Source: an uncultured Verrucomicrobia subdivision 3 bacterium
Lineage (GTDB): Bacteria; Verrucomicrobiota; Verrucomicrobiia; Limisphaerales; UBA11358
DNA: 59,617 nucleotides
Reading direction: 5' to 3'
NCBI GenBank assembly: GCA_903872345.1
Contig: CAIQKM010000080.1
Span: 1-59,617, forward strand
The position numbers were made by a program, and so were the translations under genes. Below the pieces are notes generated by a model. That model made no database searches. It worked only from the letters and a program-made list of their open reading frames with translations, and had not been told where the DNA came from. Below, one piece after another: positions 16,801 to 23,967 of this stretch; position 1 is the first letter of the stretch, and each line of letters opens with the position of its first letter.

Positions 16801-18516
16801 ACGGTGGGAATCAACAGCAACGCGACCATTAACATTGCCAATGGCGGCACCTTGTATGTCACCGGCAGCGGCCTGACCATCGCCGGCACGAACAATGTTT
16901 CCGGCGACGGCAACAGTGAAAACCTCGGGGCCATCCGCGTGGAAGGCGGCGCGATCATTTCCGGCCCCGTGAACCTGCTGGGCAACACCGCCATCGGTGA
17001 AAACAGCAGCGGCAGCGGCACAATCAGCGGCGTCATCAGCGACGGCGGCAACGGCTACGGCATCACCAAGATCGGCGGCAACACCAGCACGCTGATTCTC
17101 ACCGGGCCCAATACCTATTCCGGCGGCACCACCATCAGCAACGGCACCGTGCAGATCGGCAACAGCGCGGTGGTCGGCACGCTGCCCGGCAATGTCTTGC
17201 TGGCATCGAACACCGCCAACATCTCCTTCGCCGTGCCCACCAACCAGACCGCGACCTATAACGGCGTGGTGAGCGGTTTGGGTTCGCTCGAAGTGAATAA
17301 CATTGGGGGCACGCTGTTCCTGAATGGCGCGAATACCTTTACCAACAGCGTCAACGTCAACGCCGGGGCGCTGTGGATCACCAATGTCGCGGCGCTCGGC
17401 ACCGGCCCCAAGAATATCATTCTGGACAACGGCACGGCCGGTCACCCTGAATTGCATCTCAATGGCACGAACGGAAACATTCTGGTGCCGGCCACCTTCG
17501 GCTGGCTCCTGAGCTGGGTTGGCGGCGGCAGCAGCCCGGGCGTGCTGATCAATGAGGCGGGCACCAATGAGATTGACGGCACCATCACCTTGGCCAGCGG
17601 CGGCGGCGGCAGCGCCATCATCGTGAATGGCGGCAGTCTCGACCTCACCGGCGCCATTGCGCCCAGCACCACCTTGCGGCCGCTGTACTTTGGCGGCGCG
17701 GGCAACGGTTTGGTGACCGGCCCCATCACCGACGGTTCCGGGGCCAACACGCTTACGGTGGTCACCAAGCAGGGCGCCGGCACCTGGACCTTTGCCGGGG
17801 CGAATACCTACGTTTCCAACACGCTCGTCAGTGCCGGCACCCTGCTGGTGAACGGTTCGCTTACCGGCCCCGGCTCGGTGACGGTCCAAGCCAACGCCAT
17901 CCTCGGCGGCGGCGGCAGCATCGCCGGTCCCGTCACTGTGCAGGCCAACGGCACGCTTGCTCCCGGCACCAACGGCATCAGCACCCTCACGCTGGGTGGC
18001 AACCTGGCGCTGAATGGTAATCTCTACGTGAAACTGAACAACTCGCTGGCGCAGTCCAACGACATGGTCGCCGTCAGCGGCACGCCGTCCTGCAACGGCG
18101 CCGGCACGGTGACGCTTACCAACCTGGGACCGGCCCTGGTGGCGGGCAACACCTTCAAGGTGTTCAGCCAGGCGATTCCCGGAGCCGGCACCCTGACCCT
18201 GCAACCGGCTTCGCCCGGAACCGGTCTGTCCTGGACCAACAACTTGGCGGTGGATGGCACCATCGGTGTCGTGGCCAGCCTCAGCACCAGCCCGGTGACC
18301 CTGACGGCCGTTCAATCCGCCAACTCGCTCACCCTCTCGTGGCCTGCCGATCACACCGGCTGGCGGTTGCTGGTGCAGACCGCGAACCTGGCCAATGGTG
18401 TCAGCTCCAACACCAACGACTGGACCACGGTCTCCGGGTCCACCGGGGTTGACACCGTCACCATTACGCTGGATCCCACCAAGCCGGCGGAATTCTACCG
18501 CTTGGTATATCCGTGA
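13870..18516 (+). CDS. Giant secreted protein with autotransporter-associated beta-strand repeats
   Basis: 1548 residues with a signal peptide (1-25, ending SAWAG). At least six PATR-type units (PF12951) are visible, recognised by N-T-(Y/F)-x-G-x-(T/L)...G-x-(L/V) such as NTYSGVTAINGGTLRV, NTFSGSLAISNGMVVLG, NTYSGGTLVTNGTVEVD and NTYSGGTTISNGTVQIG, separated by Ser/Thr/Asn/Gly-rich beta-helix sequence. It has no C-terminal autotransporter barrel; instead the end (SLTLSWPADHTGWRLLVQT ... AEFYRLVYP) is a small beta domain shared with three other large proteins in this window. It is probably a surface or extracellular beta-helix adhesin or glycan-related protein; no catalytic motif is seen. It is a single-gene unit with a strong terminator at 18555-18592. 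Confidence 0.85.
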   Translation: MKKSFHPNSLCWLVAAVGIPLSAWAGNDSWIGNASPNWANTNNWSPLSTTGPVANDQLFFAFTGSSGSLLTNDYAAGTIFNGITFQSSGSAFTIIGNAIGLNGGITNAGTSSQVISNSLTLKGNETIAATTGNITLAGVITDGGSGYGITKIGTGTNILTAVNTYSGVTAINGGTLRVTTTGALPSGSIVNLHNAAAATLDIQGLVQSLGGLVITNLGSATDYITGTAGSVLNLSVTPLTISPFGTTNSLTLNMAGLTGFNYYNTAGAFSVNNGASLASASTGVAILTLAGGTNSITASTVSIGTSSPSGGVISSTVNLGTNNTLDVGTITLGSGRVGGVLQFAAGTTGGLLAIAGTTGGTSAAILTVGNSHDSYQASDHPTDLADFTAGTLTAQFSSVTLGKVSPSSNITASRGITTTSSLKIGAGTLTAATMTLGSINTASGDTGSFTYSITNVNLFSITNGGVANVTNLILTSSSYPGALKAGSLLSSTINLTNGAVLNTTNIQPGTITTPASGSWVVIPQITWGDGSINNIASGNLAIGSVNIILYNAANAHTFNISAGHQGTVNSTITGTGTLTVAGAGTMTLNGSDTITGSLVQNSTNILTLAGANTFSGSLAISNGMVVLGGSASLSVPVINLSSNTLLDVSALGTYTLNSGQSVIGNGSINGSIMGNAGAQLLPGGAGTIGTLTFSNNLTLNGATTTFDLSPDPAVGNDVINVGGSVTLTANSTINVNELGALSPGTYTLMNYASLNTNSFNLIVVAPRNAVVTIGATSITLVVSGVASANLVWVGDGSANNWDVQTTTNWSNAGNPDAYYQVDSVSFTDTGSASPAVNLATMLVPGSVSVNAAQNYTFSSSVGGQLAGSMTLTKNGAGTLFLQTSNTYSGGTLVTNGTVEVDVAAAAGTGPISLASAGSLNFNAGGTLANVVNGSGTINVTELSGINSIFGGSLSNFTGVLNLPASPGGVAKGEMTGATVGINSNATINIANGGTLYVTGSGLTIAGTNNVSGDGNSENLGAIRVEGGAIISGPVNLLGNTAIGENSSGSGTISGVISDGGNGYGITKIGGNTSTLILTGPNTYSGGTTISNGTVQIGNSAVVGTLPGNVLLASNTANISFAVPTNQTATYNGVVSGLGSLEVNNIGGTLFLNGANTFTNSVNVNAGALWITNVAALGTGPKNIILDNGTAGHPELHLNGTNGNILVPATFGWLLSWVGGGSSPGVLINEAGTNEIDGTITLASGGGGSAIIVNGGSLDLTGAIAPSTTLRPLYFGGAGNGLVTGPITDGSGANTLTVVTKQGAGTWTFAGANTYVSNTLVSAGTLLVNGSLTGPGSVTVQANAILGGGGSIAGPVTVQANGTLAPGTNGISTLTLGGNLALNGNLYVKLNNSLAQSNDMVAVSGTPSCNGAGTVTLTNLGPALVAGNTFKVFSQAIPGAGTLTLQPASPGTGLSWTNNLAVDGTIGVVASLSTSPVTLTAVQSANSLTLSWPADHTGWRLLVQTANLANGVSSNTNDWTTVSGSTGVDTVTITLDPTKPAEFYRLVYP

Positions 18517-18554
18517 TTACGGGTTGAACAGTTTGTCGGTTGGGGGTGGAGTCG

Positions 18555-18592
18555 GGGTTGCCATCTGGAAACGGGTGGCAACCCTGTTTGTT
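18555..18592 (+). terminator. Rho-independent terminator after the PATR protein gene
   Basis: Stem GGGTTGCCA (18555-18563) / TGGCAACCC (18576-18584), extendable inward by three weaker pairs, followed by TGTTTGTTT. It is also correctly placed between the plus-strand PATR gene and the minus-strand tRNA gene. Confidence 0.75.
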
Positions 18593-18620
18593 TCGGGGGA
18601 AAGTGAATCGACGAAAAAGA

Positions 18621-18697
18621 TGGTGCGTGCGGCGGGATTTGAACCCACAACCTTCGGCTCCGGAGGCCGACGCTCTATCCAATTGAGCTACGCACGC
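18621..18697 (-). tRNA. tRNA-Arg (anticodon CCG)
   Basis: The minus strand folds into a full cloverleaf: acceptor GCGTGCG/CGCACGC, D arm GCTC...GAGC, anticodon arm TCGGC-CTCCGGA-GCCGA with anticodon CCG (reads CGG), T arm GTGGG-TTCAAAT-CCCGC, discriminator A and an encoded CCA. Length is 77 nt including CCA. Confidence 0.96.
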
Positions 18698-18769
18698 AGG
18701 CGAACCAAACAGTAACACCCCGCGCATCGGCACTCAACCCAATAATCAAACCCAATAATCAAACCTGTC

Positions 18770-19906
18770 TCAAACGGGGTGAAGGGCGTCGGCTTCGAGT
18801 TCAAAGAGGAGATCGTCCCGGCAGATGGTGCCTTGGACGGCAATCACCGGCATTTCCGCCAGCCCACGCGCGGCGCACCATTGGGTAAAGGCCGGCGCAT
18901 CCGCCGGATGCTTGAAGTAGGCGACGGCGCGGGTGACATCGCCAAAGCTCCGGCCGCGCGCTTGCAAAATGGCTGCCACCGTTTGCATGGTGAGTTCGAT
19001 TTGTTTGTGGATGTTGTCCTGCCAGAGGGTTTCGCCGCCGGGGGCAATGCTGGCGGTGCCGGAAATGGTCAGGATGCGGCCGCTGCTCGTCGGAATTTCC
19101 ATGGCCCGGCTGAAGGAGCTGCCATAGGCCGGCGCGGGACATTGCAGCGGCGAACCGATTTCCTGCGCATGCGGCGTATCGTGCAAAGGCTGGATCGCCC
19201 GCGCGCCGAGAATCAGCGCCGTGCCGCGCGGATTGCGCGCGCCGATGCCGGTGCTCGCCGGCAGCGAACCGGTCCGGAACTGGATGCCGTGATAAATCTC
19301 CGTACGGACGTGATTGAACTCGTCATACCACGACAGGATGTCTTCCAGATAAAACCAGGTGCGCACAATGTCCGCCAGCGCAAAGCCCGCCTGCGCCAGA
19401 TCGGCGTCCAGTTGCACCAGCGTGTGTTTGGCCTGATCGGCCCGGGAGGGAAACCGCCGGCTCGGCACCACGCCGCCCAGCAGACAATGCCGTGCCACGT
19501 CATCGTGAAATACCGTGCCCACCACATGGCCGTCAATCCAGATGCGATCCACGTCATCGCCGGTCAGCGCAAAGGCATGAATGCCCGCGATGGGCAGGCT
19601 CGAGCACGAGGTGCCTTCGATCCACGAAACCGGCCAGTCCACGTGGCCAAAGGTGCGCTGCATGGCTTCCGTGGCGGCCACACTGGCCGCCGTGGCACCG
19701 AAGATCATCAGCTTGAGAATCGTTCCTCCCTGCAGGGTGCGGGCCAGCCGGTGGAACAGCTCGTCTATGCTTTCGCCGGGCAGGGGGCGGAGGGTGAGGG
19801 CGAATTCGCGGGGCGCGGCGGGGATCGAAATTTCCGGGGCGGGCGCCCGCGTAACCGTGCGGGTGCCGGCGCCGGCCGGGACAATGGTGGTGGCAAATGG
19901 CATCAT
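18770..19906 (-). CDS. RidA/YjgF-like protein (two-domain, possibly chorismatase-like)
   Basis: 378 residues. The middle (DIVRTWFYLEDILSWYDEFN ... GSLPASTGIGARNPRGTALI) and the C-terminal part (RILTISGTASIAPGGETLWQ, TMQTVAAILQARGRSFGDVT, GLAEMPVIAVQGTICRDDL) both resemble RidA-family segments, so the protein looks like a two-lobed member of the RidA/chorismatase superfold. Simple RidA proteins hydrolyse reactive enamines/imines; two-lobed relatives such as FkbO/Hyg5 act on chorismate. Which applies cannot be decided here. Start chosen at ATG 19906 (MMPFATTIV). It stands alone, with a 205-bp AT-rich region upstream shared with the divergent PEP-CTERM gene; ATGTTAA-TGC-TTAACAT (19951-19967) there could be an operator or weak terminator. 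Confidence 0.72.
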   Translation of the reverse strand: MMPFATTIVPAGAGTRTVTRAPAPEISIPAAPREFALTLRPLPGESIDELFHRLARTLQGGTILKLMIFGATAASVAATEAMQRTFGHVDWPVSWIEGTSCSSLPIAGIHAFALTGDDVDRIWIDGHVVGTVFHDDVARHCLLGGVVPSRRFPSRADQAKHTLVQLDADLAQAGFALADIVRTWFYLEDILSWYDEFNHVRTEIYHGIQFRTGSLPASTGIGARNPRGTALILGARAIQPLHDTPHAQEIGSPLQCPAPAYGSSFSRAMEIPTSSGRILTISGTASIAPGGETLWQDNIHKQIELTMQTVAAILQARGRSFGDVTRAVAYFKHPADAPAFTQWCAARGLAEMPVIAVQGTICRDDLLFELEADALHPV

Positions 19907-20111
19907 AGGGTTTGACGTGGTGTTCTTGCTGAACGTTACAACTTAAACTGATGTTAATGCTTAACATTTTTTGTTATTTGAATGCCAAAAATTGTGTAAG
20001 TCTGTTTGCCCCGCCGTTTTCCGGAGTTTTCTGCTTGAACGTTCCTCTGGACGCAGTTATCAGTAAATAGCAATATTTTTTAGCGAAACCGAAACCCAAC
20101 CAAAATATAAT

Positions 20112-20807
20112 ATGAACATTACCAAACAAATACCGGCTCTGGCGGCAATCGCCGCCTTGAGCGTGTCCCTGAATGCCTCGGCGCAAACCACGTGGAACGG
20201 TTACTCGTTCCAGGCCAGCCTGTCCGATATCACCACCTCCACGGCCTTGACTACCACCAATACCGCCGTGGGAATAGCCAATTTGACCGACGGTTCGGTG
20301 GACACCGGCGTTGCCAACTTGGGTTATGTTGGCGGTGTCCTGGCCGGCAACTTTGGCGGTGGCAGCTATTATCACCAGAGTTCGGCGGACCTTGTTATTG
20401 TTGGTGCCGGTCCGGCTAGCTCAACCAATCAATGGGGCGCTTTGACTGTTAGCCTGCAATTATCCGACAGTTCTTTTACGCCAGGCATCGTATTTTCGGT
20501 TGGCGATCCCCGGGTCTTGGATGGCGGGGTTAATCCGAATGCCGTCTCCTATTTTCAAAATTTTGACGGTTCGACGTTTGCCCCCGGTGCCGGCCAGACC
20601 GAATACTTCTACCTCCCGCTGGATATATCATCTTTTGATACCGGCGGTCTTGGCGTGACGGGAATTGAATTAAGCGACATGACCTCGCAGTTCCCGGACC
20701 TGTCGTATATTGGAGTAACCGGCCCGGGCTCCGTCCCCGAACCCGGCACGCTGGCGCTGGCAGCGTTGGGTGCCGCTGGCTGGCTGTCCTTGCGGCGTCG
20801 GAAATAA
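20112..20807 (+). CDS. PEP-CTERM sorted secreted protein
   Basis: 231 residues. Signal peptide 1-24 (ALSVSLNASA). The C-terminus is a textbook PEP-CTERM tripartite signal: VPEPGTLALAALGAAG, hydrophobic segment, then SLRRRK. Such proteins are cut and anchored or released by an exosortase (EpsH family), which is not in this window. The body is a Ser/Thr/Gly-rich beta domain of unknown function (SADLVIVGAG, LSDMTSQFPDLSYIGVTG). It is monocistronic and ends at a strong terminator (20830-20865). Confidence 0.9.
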   Translation: MNITKQIPALAAIAALSVSLNASAQTTWNGYSFQASLSDITTSTALTTTNTAVGIANLTDGSVDTGVANLGYVGGVLAGNFGGGSYYHQSSADLVIVGAGPASSTNQWGALTVSLQLSDSSFTPGIVFSVGDPRVLDGGVNPNAVSYFQNFDGSTFAPGAGQTEYFYLPLDISSFDTGGLGVTGIELSDMTSQFPDLSYIGVTGPGSVPEPGTLALAALGAAGWLSLRRRK

Positions 20808-20829
20808 TCCCCCCTGTCTCGGTTGCCTG

Positions 20830-20865
20830 CCCCGCGCAGATTCCTCTGCGCGGGGTTTTGTTTTT
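20830..20865 (+). terminator. Strong rho-independent terminator
   Basis: Perfect 11-bp stem CCCCGCGCAGA / TCTGCGCGGGG with loop TTCC, followed by TTTTGTTTTT. It lies directly after the PEP-CTERM gene. Confidence 0.92.
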
Positions 20866-20960
20866 ACCCGGCCGGCATGGGCGGATAAACATTACTTGCG
20901 CTGCGAATGACAAGATATGTGTGAATCTTATATCCAAAGGGCTGCGTCTGATTTTTTAGG

Positions 20961-22604
20961 ATGTCATTTACTTGTTTTCCACCCGGGAAGCATGCCGGTC
21001 CATCGGTGCCGGCCACCGCCGGACTCCGGTCGCGCCTCCTGCCGGTGGTCGTCGGGTTGCTGGTGATGCTGGGTTTCGCCGCCTGCGCGGCGGGAACGCC
21101 TTATGAAGCGGGCGTCGCCCCGGCGCCGGTCGGCGAAATTGACCGCCTGGTCTTCGCCCGGCTGGCCGAGCAAAACCTCACCCCGGCCGAAGTCTGCTCG
21201 GATGCCGTGTTTGTCCGGCGCGTGTATCTGGATGTGATCGGCACCCTGCCGACGGCGATCGAAACGCGGGATTTTCTCCAGGATCGCAATCCCAACAAGC
21301 GCCGGCTGCTTGTTGACCGCCTGCTGGAGCGGGATGAATTCGCCGATTATTGGGCCATGAAATGGAGCGACCTGCTGCGCATCAAGGCCGAGTTCCCCGT
21401 GAATCTCTGGCCCAATGCCGCGCAGGCTTACCACCGCTGGGTGCATGATGCGCTTCGCAGCAATATGCCTTACAGCCAGTTTGCGCGGGACTTGCTCACC
21501 GCCAGCGGCAGCAACTTTGAGAATCCCCCGGTGAACTTCTACCGGGCCACCCAGAATAAAACACCCGCCGGCATTGCGCAGACCGTGGCGCTGACGTTCA
21601 TGGGCATGCGCGCGGAGAACTGGCCCAGCAACAGACTCGCCGGCATGTCGGTGTTCTTCGCGAATGTCGGCTTCAAGGCCACCGGCGAATGGAAGGAGGA
21701 GATTGTCTATTTCGCGCCCGCCTCCACGAATGTCGGCGCGCTGAACGGCGAACCGCGAACGGCAACGTTTCCCGACGGCACCACGGTGCAACTTTCTCCC
21801 GACCGCGACCCCCGTGCGGTTTTTGCGGACTGGCTGGTCACCGCGCGGAATCCGTGGTTCGCCCAGAATTACGTAAACCGGGTGTGGTCGTGGCTGCTCG
21901 GCCGTGGCATTATTCAGGAGCCGGATGATGTTCGCCCGGACAATCCGCCCAGCAATCCCAAGTTGCTCGCGTATTTGGAACAGGAATTTGCCGCCTCCGG
22001 CTTCAATGTGAAAGCGCTGTTTCGTCAGATTTTGAATTCCCAAACCTACCAGCTGGCCGCCATTCCGCGCAGCCGCAGTCCTGCGGCGGCGGCGAATTTC
22101 GCCGGCTATCCGCTGCGCCGGCTGGAGGCGGAGGTGCTCATTGACGCCCTGGACCAGCTCACCGGCGGCACGGAAAGTTACACCAGCGAAATCCCCGAGC
22201 CCTTCACCTTCATCCCCGACAACCAGCGTTCCATCGCCCTGCCGGATGGCAGCGTCAGCAGTCCGTTTCTGGAAATGTTTGGCCGCTCGCCGCGCGACAC
22301 CGGCCGGGAAGGGGAGCGCAACAACCGCATTACCGCCTCGCAAAAACTCTGGCTCCTCAATTCCAGCCAGATGCAGCAGAAGCTTGAGAATAGCCGCATG
22401 GTGAAATTCCAGACCCAGCCGGACAAGACGCCCGCCGATATTGTCGCCAATCTTTACCTTGGCATTCTCTCGCGCTTTCCCACTCCGCAAGAGGCGGACC
22501 TGGCGAAGGCCTATTTTGCCAAGGGCGACATGAGCCGCCACCGGGCCACCGTGGACCTGGCCTGGGCGCTGATGAACACCACCGAATTTCTCTATCACCA
22601 TTAA
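20961..22604 (+). CDS. DUF1549/DUF1553 domain protein
   Basis: 547 residues. An N-terminal hydrophobic export segment (about 28-45, with a Cys near 42 in GFAAC that could be a weak lipobox) is followed by DUF1549 (GEIDRLVFARLAEQNLTPA, FVRRVYLDVIGTLPT, VDRLLERDEFADYWAMKWSD, LLTASGSN) and DUF1553 (RNPWFAQNYVNRVWSWLLGR, PPSNPKLLAYLEQEF, LRQ-type RQILNSQTYQ, PLRRLEAEVLIDALDQLTGG). These domains are typical of Planctomycetota and Verrucomicrobiota and are usually coupled to DUF1501 proteins; a role in polysaccharide degradation has been proposed but not shown. The cytochrome (PSCyt1) domain often fused to DUF1549 is missing. First gene of a three-gene operon with DUF1501 and the PPC protein. Confidence 0.9.
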   Translation: MSFTCFPPGKHAGPSVPATAGLRSRLLPVVVGLLVMLGFAACAAGTPYEAGVAPAPVGEIDRLVFARLAEQNLTPAEVCSDAVFVRRVYLDVIGTLPTAIETRDFLQDRNPNKRRLLVDRLLERDEFADYWAMKWSDLLRIKAEFPVNLWPNAAQAYHRWVHDALRSNMPYSQFARDLLTASGSNFENPPVNFYRATQNKTPAGIAQTVALTFMGMRAENWPSNRLAGMSVFFANVGFKATGEWKEEIVYFAPASTNVGALNGEPRTATFPDGTTVQLSPDRDPRAVFADWLVTARNPWFAQNYVNRVWSWLLGRGIIQEPDDVRPDNPPSNPKLLAYLEQEFAASGFNVKALFRQILNSQTYQLAAIPRSRSPAAAANFAGYPLRRLEAEVLIDALDQLTGGTESYTSEIPEPFTFIPDNQRSIALPDGSVSSPFLEMFGRSPRDTGREGERNNRITASQKLWLLNSSQMQQKLENSRMVKFQTQPDKTPADIVANLYLGILSRFPTPQEADLAKAYFAKGDMSRHRATVDLAWALMNTTEFLYHH

Positions 22605-22617
22605 CCCCGGGTATATT

Positions 22618-23967
22618 ATGACACCCTGTTCCGCCTTGGAAAAACTTCGGCCCCGCATCAGCCGCCGCGAGGCCGTGCGCCGCATGTTGCTCGCCGCCGG
22701 CGGTCTGGCCCTCTCCGAACACCTCTCGTTTCACGCCTATGCCGTGCCCGCCAACGCGCGCGCCAAGGCCGTCATCCAGATCTGGATGTGGGGCGGCCCG
22801 TCGCACCTCGACACTTTTGATCCCAAGCCCGACGCCGGCCAGGAATACACCGGCTCGCTCAAAGCCATTGAAACCATCGTGCCCGGCACGCGCATCGTGG
22901 AGCTCCTGCCGCTGACCGCCAAACTGGCGGACAAGTATTCCATCATCCGCAGCATGACCCATGGCAATAACGGTCACGAAACCGCCTCCTACATCGTGCA
23001 GACCGGACGTCAGCCCGGCGGTCGCGTGGTCTATCCTTGCGCTGGCGCCGTGACTTCCTTGTTCCGAGGCTACGACGCTGGTTACAAAGGATTGATTCCG
23101 CCCTACGTGGTTCTCACCGAACCCCAGGGGCGTTTCGATGAAGCCGGCTTTTTGGGTTCGCGGTTCCGGCCCTTTGCCACCGGCGGCAATCCCGCGCAAA
23201 CGCCGTTCGCTGTGGAAGGCGTGGTCGCTCCGGGCATTACCACGCAGCACCAGCACGAGCGGCGCGAACTGTTGCATCAGTTGGACACGCTGGCGCAGGA
23301 TTTGCCGGCCGACCCGCAGATTGTCGCCGCCACCCAGGCGGAGAACATGGCGTACGACATGATTCTCGGCGATGGCGCGAAAGTATTCGATCTCTCGGAG
23401 GAAAAGCCCGAGGTGCGCGACCGTTATGGCCGCACCAAATTTGGCCAGTCCTGCCTCGTCGCCCGGCGGCTGATTGAACGCGGCATTCCGTATGTCACCA
23501 TTAATTATCCGGGATGGGACACCCACAAGGAAAACTTCCAGGTCATGCGCCGGCAATTGCCGGAAATGGACAAAGGCTACGCCACACTGTTACAGGATCT
23601 GTCCGAACGCGGTTTGCTCGACAGCACGATTGTCTGGTGGGGCGGCGAATTTGGGCGCACGCCCAAAGTGATGTGGGAAGCGCCTTGGAATGGCGGCCGC
23701 AACCACTGGGGCAAAGTGTTTTCCGCCGTGGTGGCTGGTGGCGGTTTCAAGGGCGGCCAGGTGGTCGGCGCTTCCGATGCGCGCGGCGAGGAGGTCAAAG
23801 ACCGGCCCGTCTATCCCGCCGACCTGATTGGCAGCATTTACACCCTGCTGGGCATTGATGGCACCGCCAAACTGCCCAATCCCGAAGGCCTGGATACGCG
23901 TGTTCTGCCGACCGCGGATGAAGGCGTGAAAATGGCCGGCCAGTTGAAAGAGATCATGCCGTCATGA
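22618..23967 (+). CDS. DUF1501 family Tat-exported protein
   Basis: 449 residues. The N-terminus has a twin-arginine-like segment (RISRREAVRRMLLAAGGLAL). The rest matches DUF1501, a sulfatase/alkaline-phosphatase-like fold: IWMWGGPSHLDTFDPKP, LLPLTAKLADKYSIIRSMTH, HETASYIVQTGR, and the C-terminal WDTHKENF, VWWGGEFGRTPKV, GRNHWGKVFSAVVAGGGFKG, PVYPADLIGSIYTLLGID. Metal-ligand-like Asp/His residues are kept. It begins 13 bp after the DUF1549 gene and overlaps the PPC gene by 4 bp (ATGA), so the three are translationally linked. The substrate is unknown. Confidence 0.92.
   Translation: MTPCSALEKLRPRISRREAVRRMLLAAGGLALSEHLSFHAYAVPANARAKAVIQIWMWGGPSHLDTFDPKPDAGQEYTGSLKAIETIVPGTRIVELLPLTAKLADKYSIIRSMTHGNNGHETASYIVQTGRQPGGRVVYPCAGAVTSLFRGYDAGYKGLIPPYVVLTEPQGRFDEAGFLGSRFRPFATGGNPAQTPFAVEGVVAPGITTQHQHERRELLHQLDTLAQDLPADPQIVAATQAENMAYDMILGDGAKVFDLSEEKPEVRDRYGRTKFGQSCLVARRLIERGIPYVTINYPGWDTHKENFQVMRRQLPEMDKGYATLLQDLSERGLLDSTIVWWGGEFGRTPKVMWEAPWNGGRNHWGKVFSAVVAGGGFKGGQVVGASDARGEEVKDRPVYPADLIGSIYTLLGIDGTAKLPNPEGLDTRVLPTADEGVKMAGQLKEIMPS

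Noticed and set aside
14584..18354. Long open frames (440 and 553 codons) on the minus strand opposite the PATR protein
   Set aside because: They are antisense shadows of the repetitive, GC-rich plus-strand gene; their products are Gly/Ala/Arg-rich without family features, while the plus frame has a signal peptide and repeats.
20964..22685. 573-codon open frame opposite the DUF1549 gene
   Set aside because: The plus strand encodes recognisable DUF1549 and DUF1553 domains; the antisense product is Arg/Gly/His-rich with no motif.
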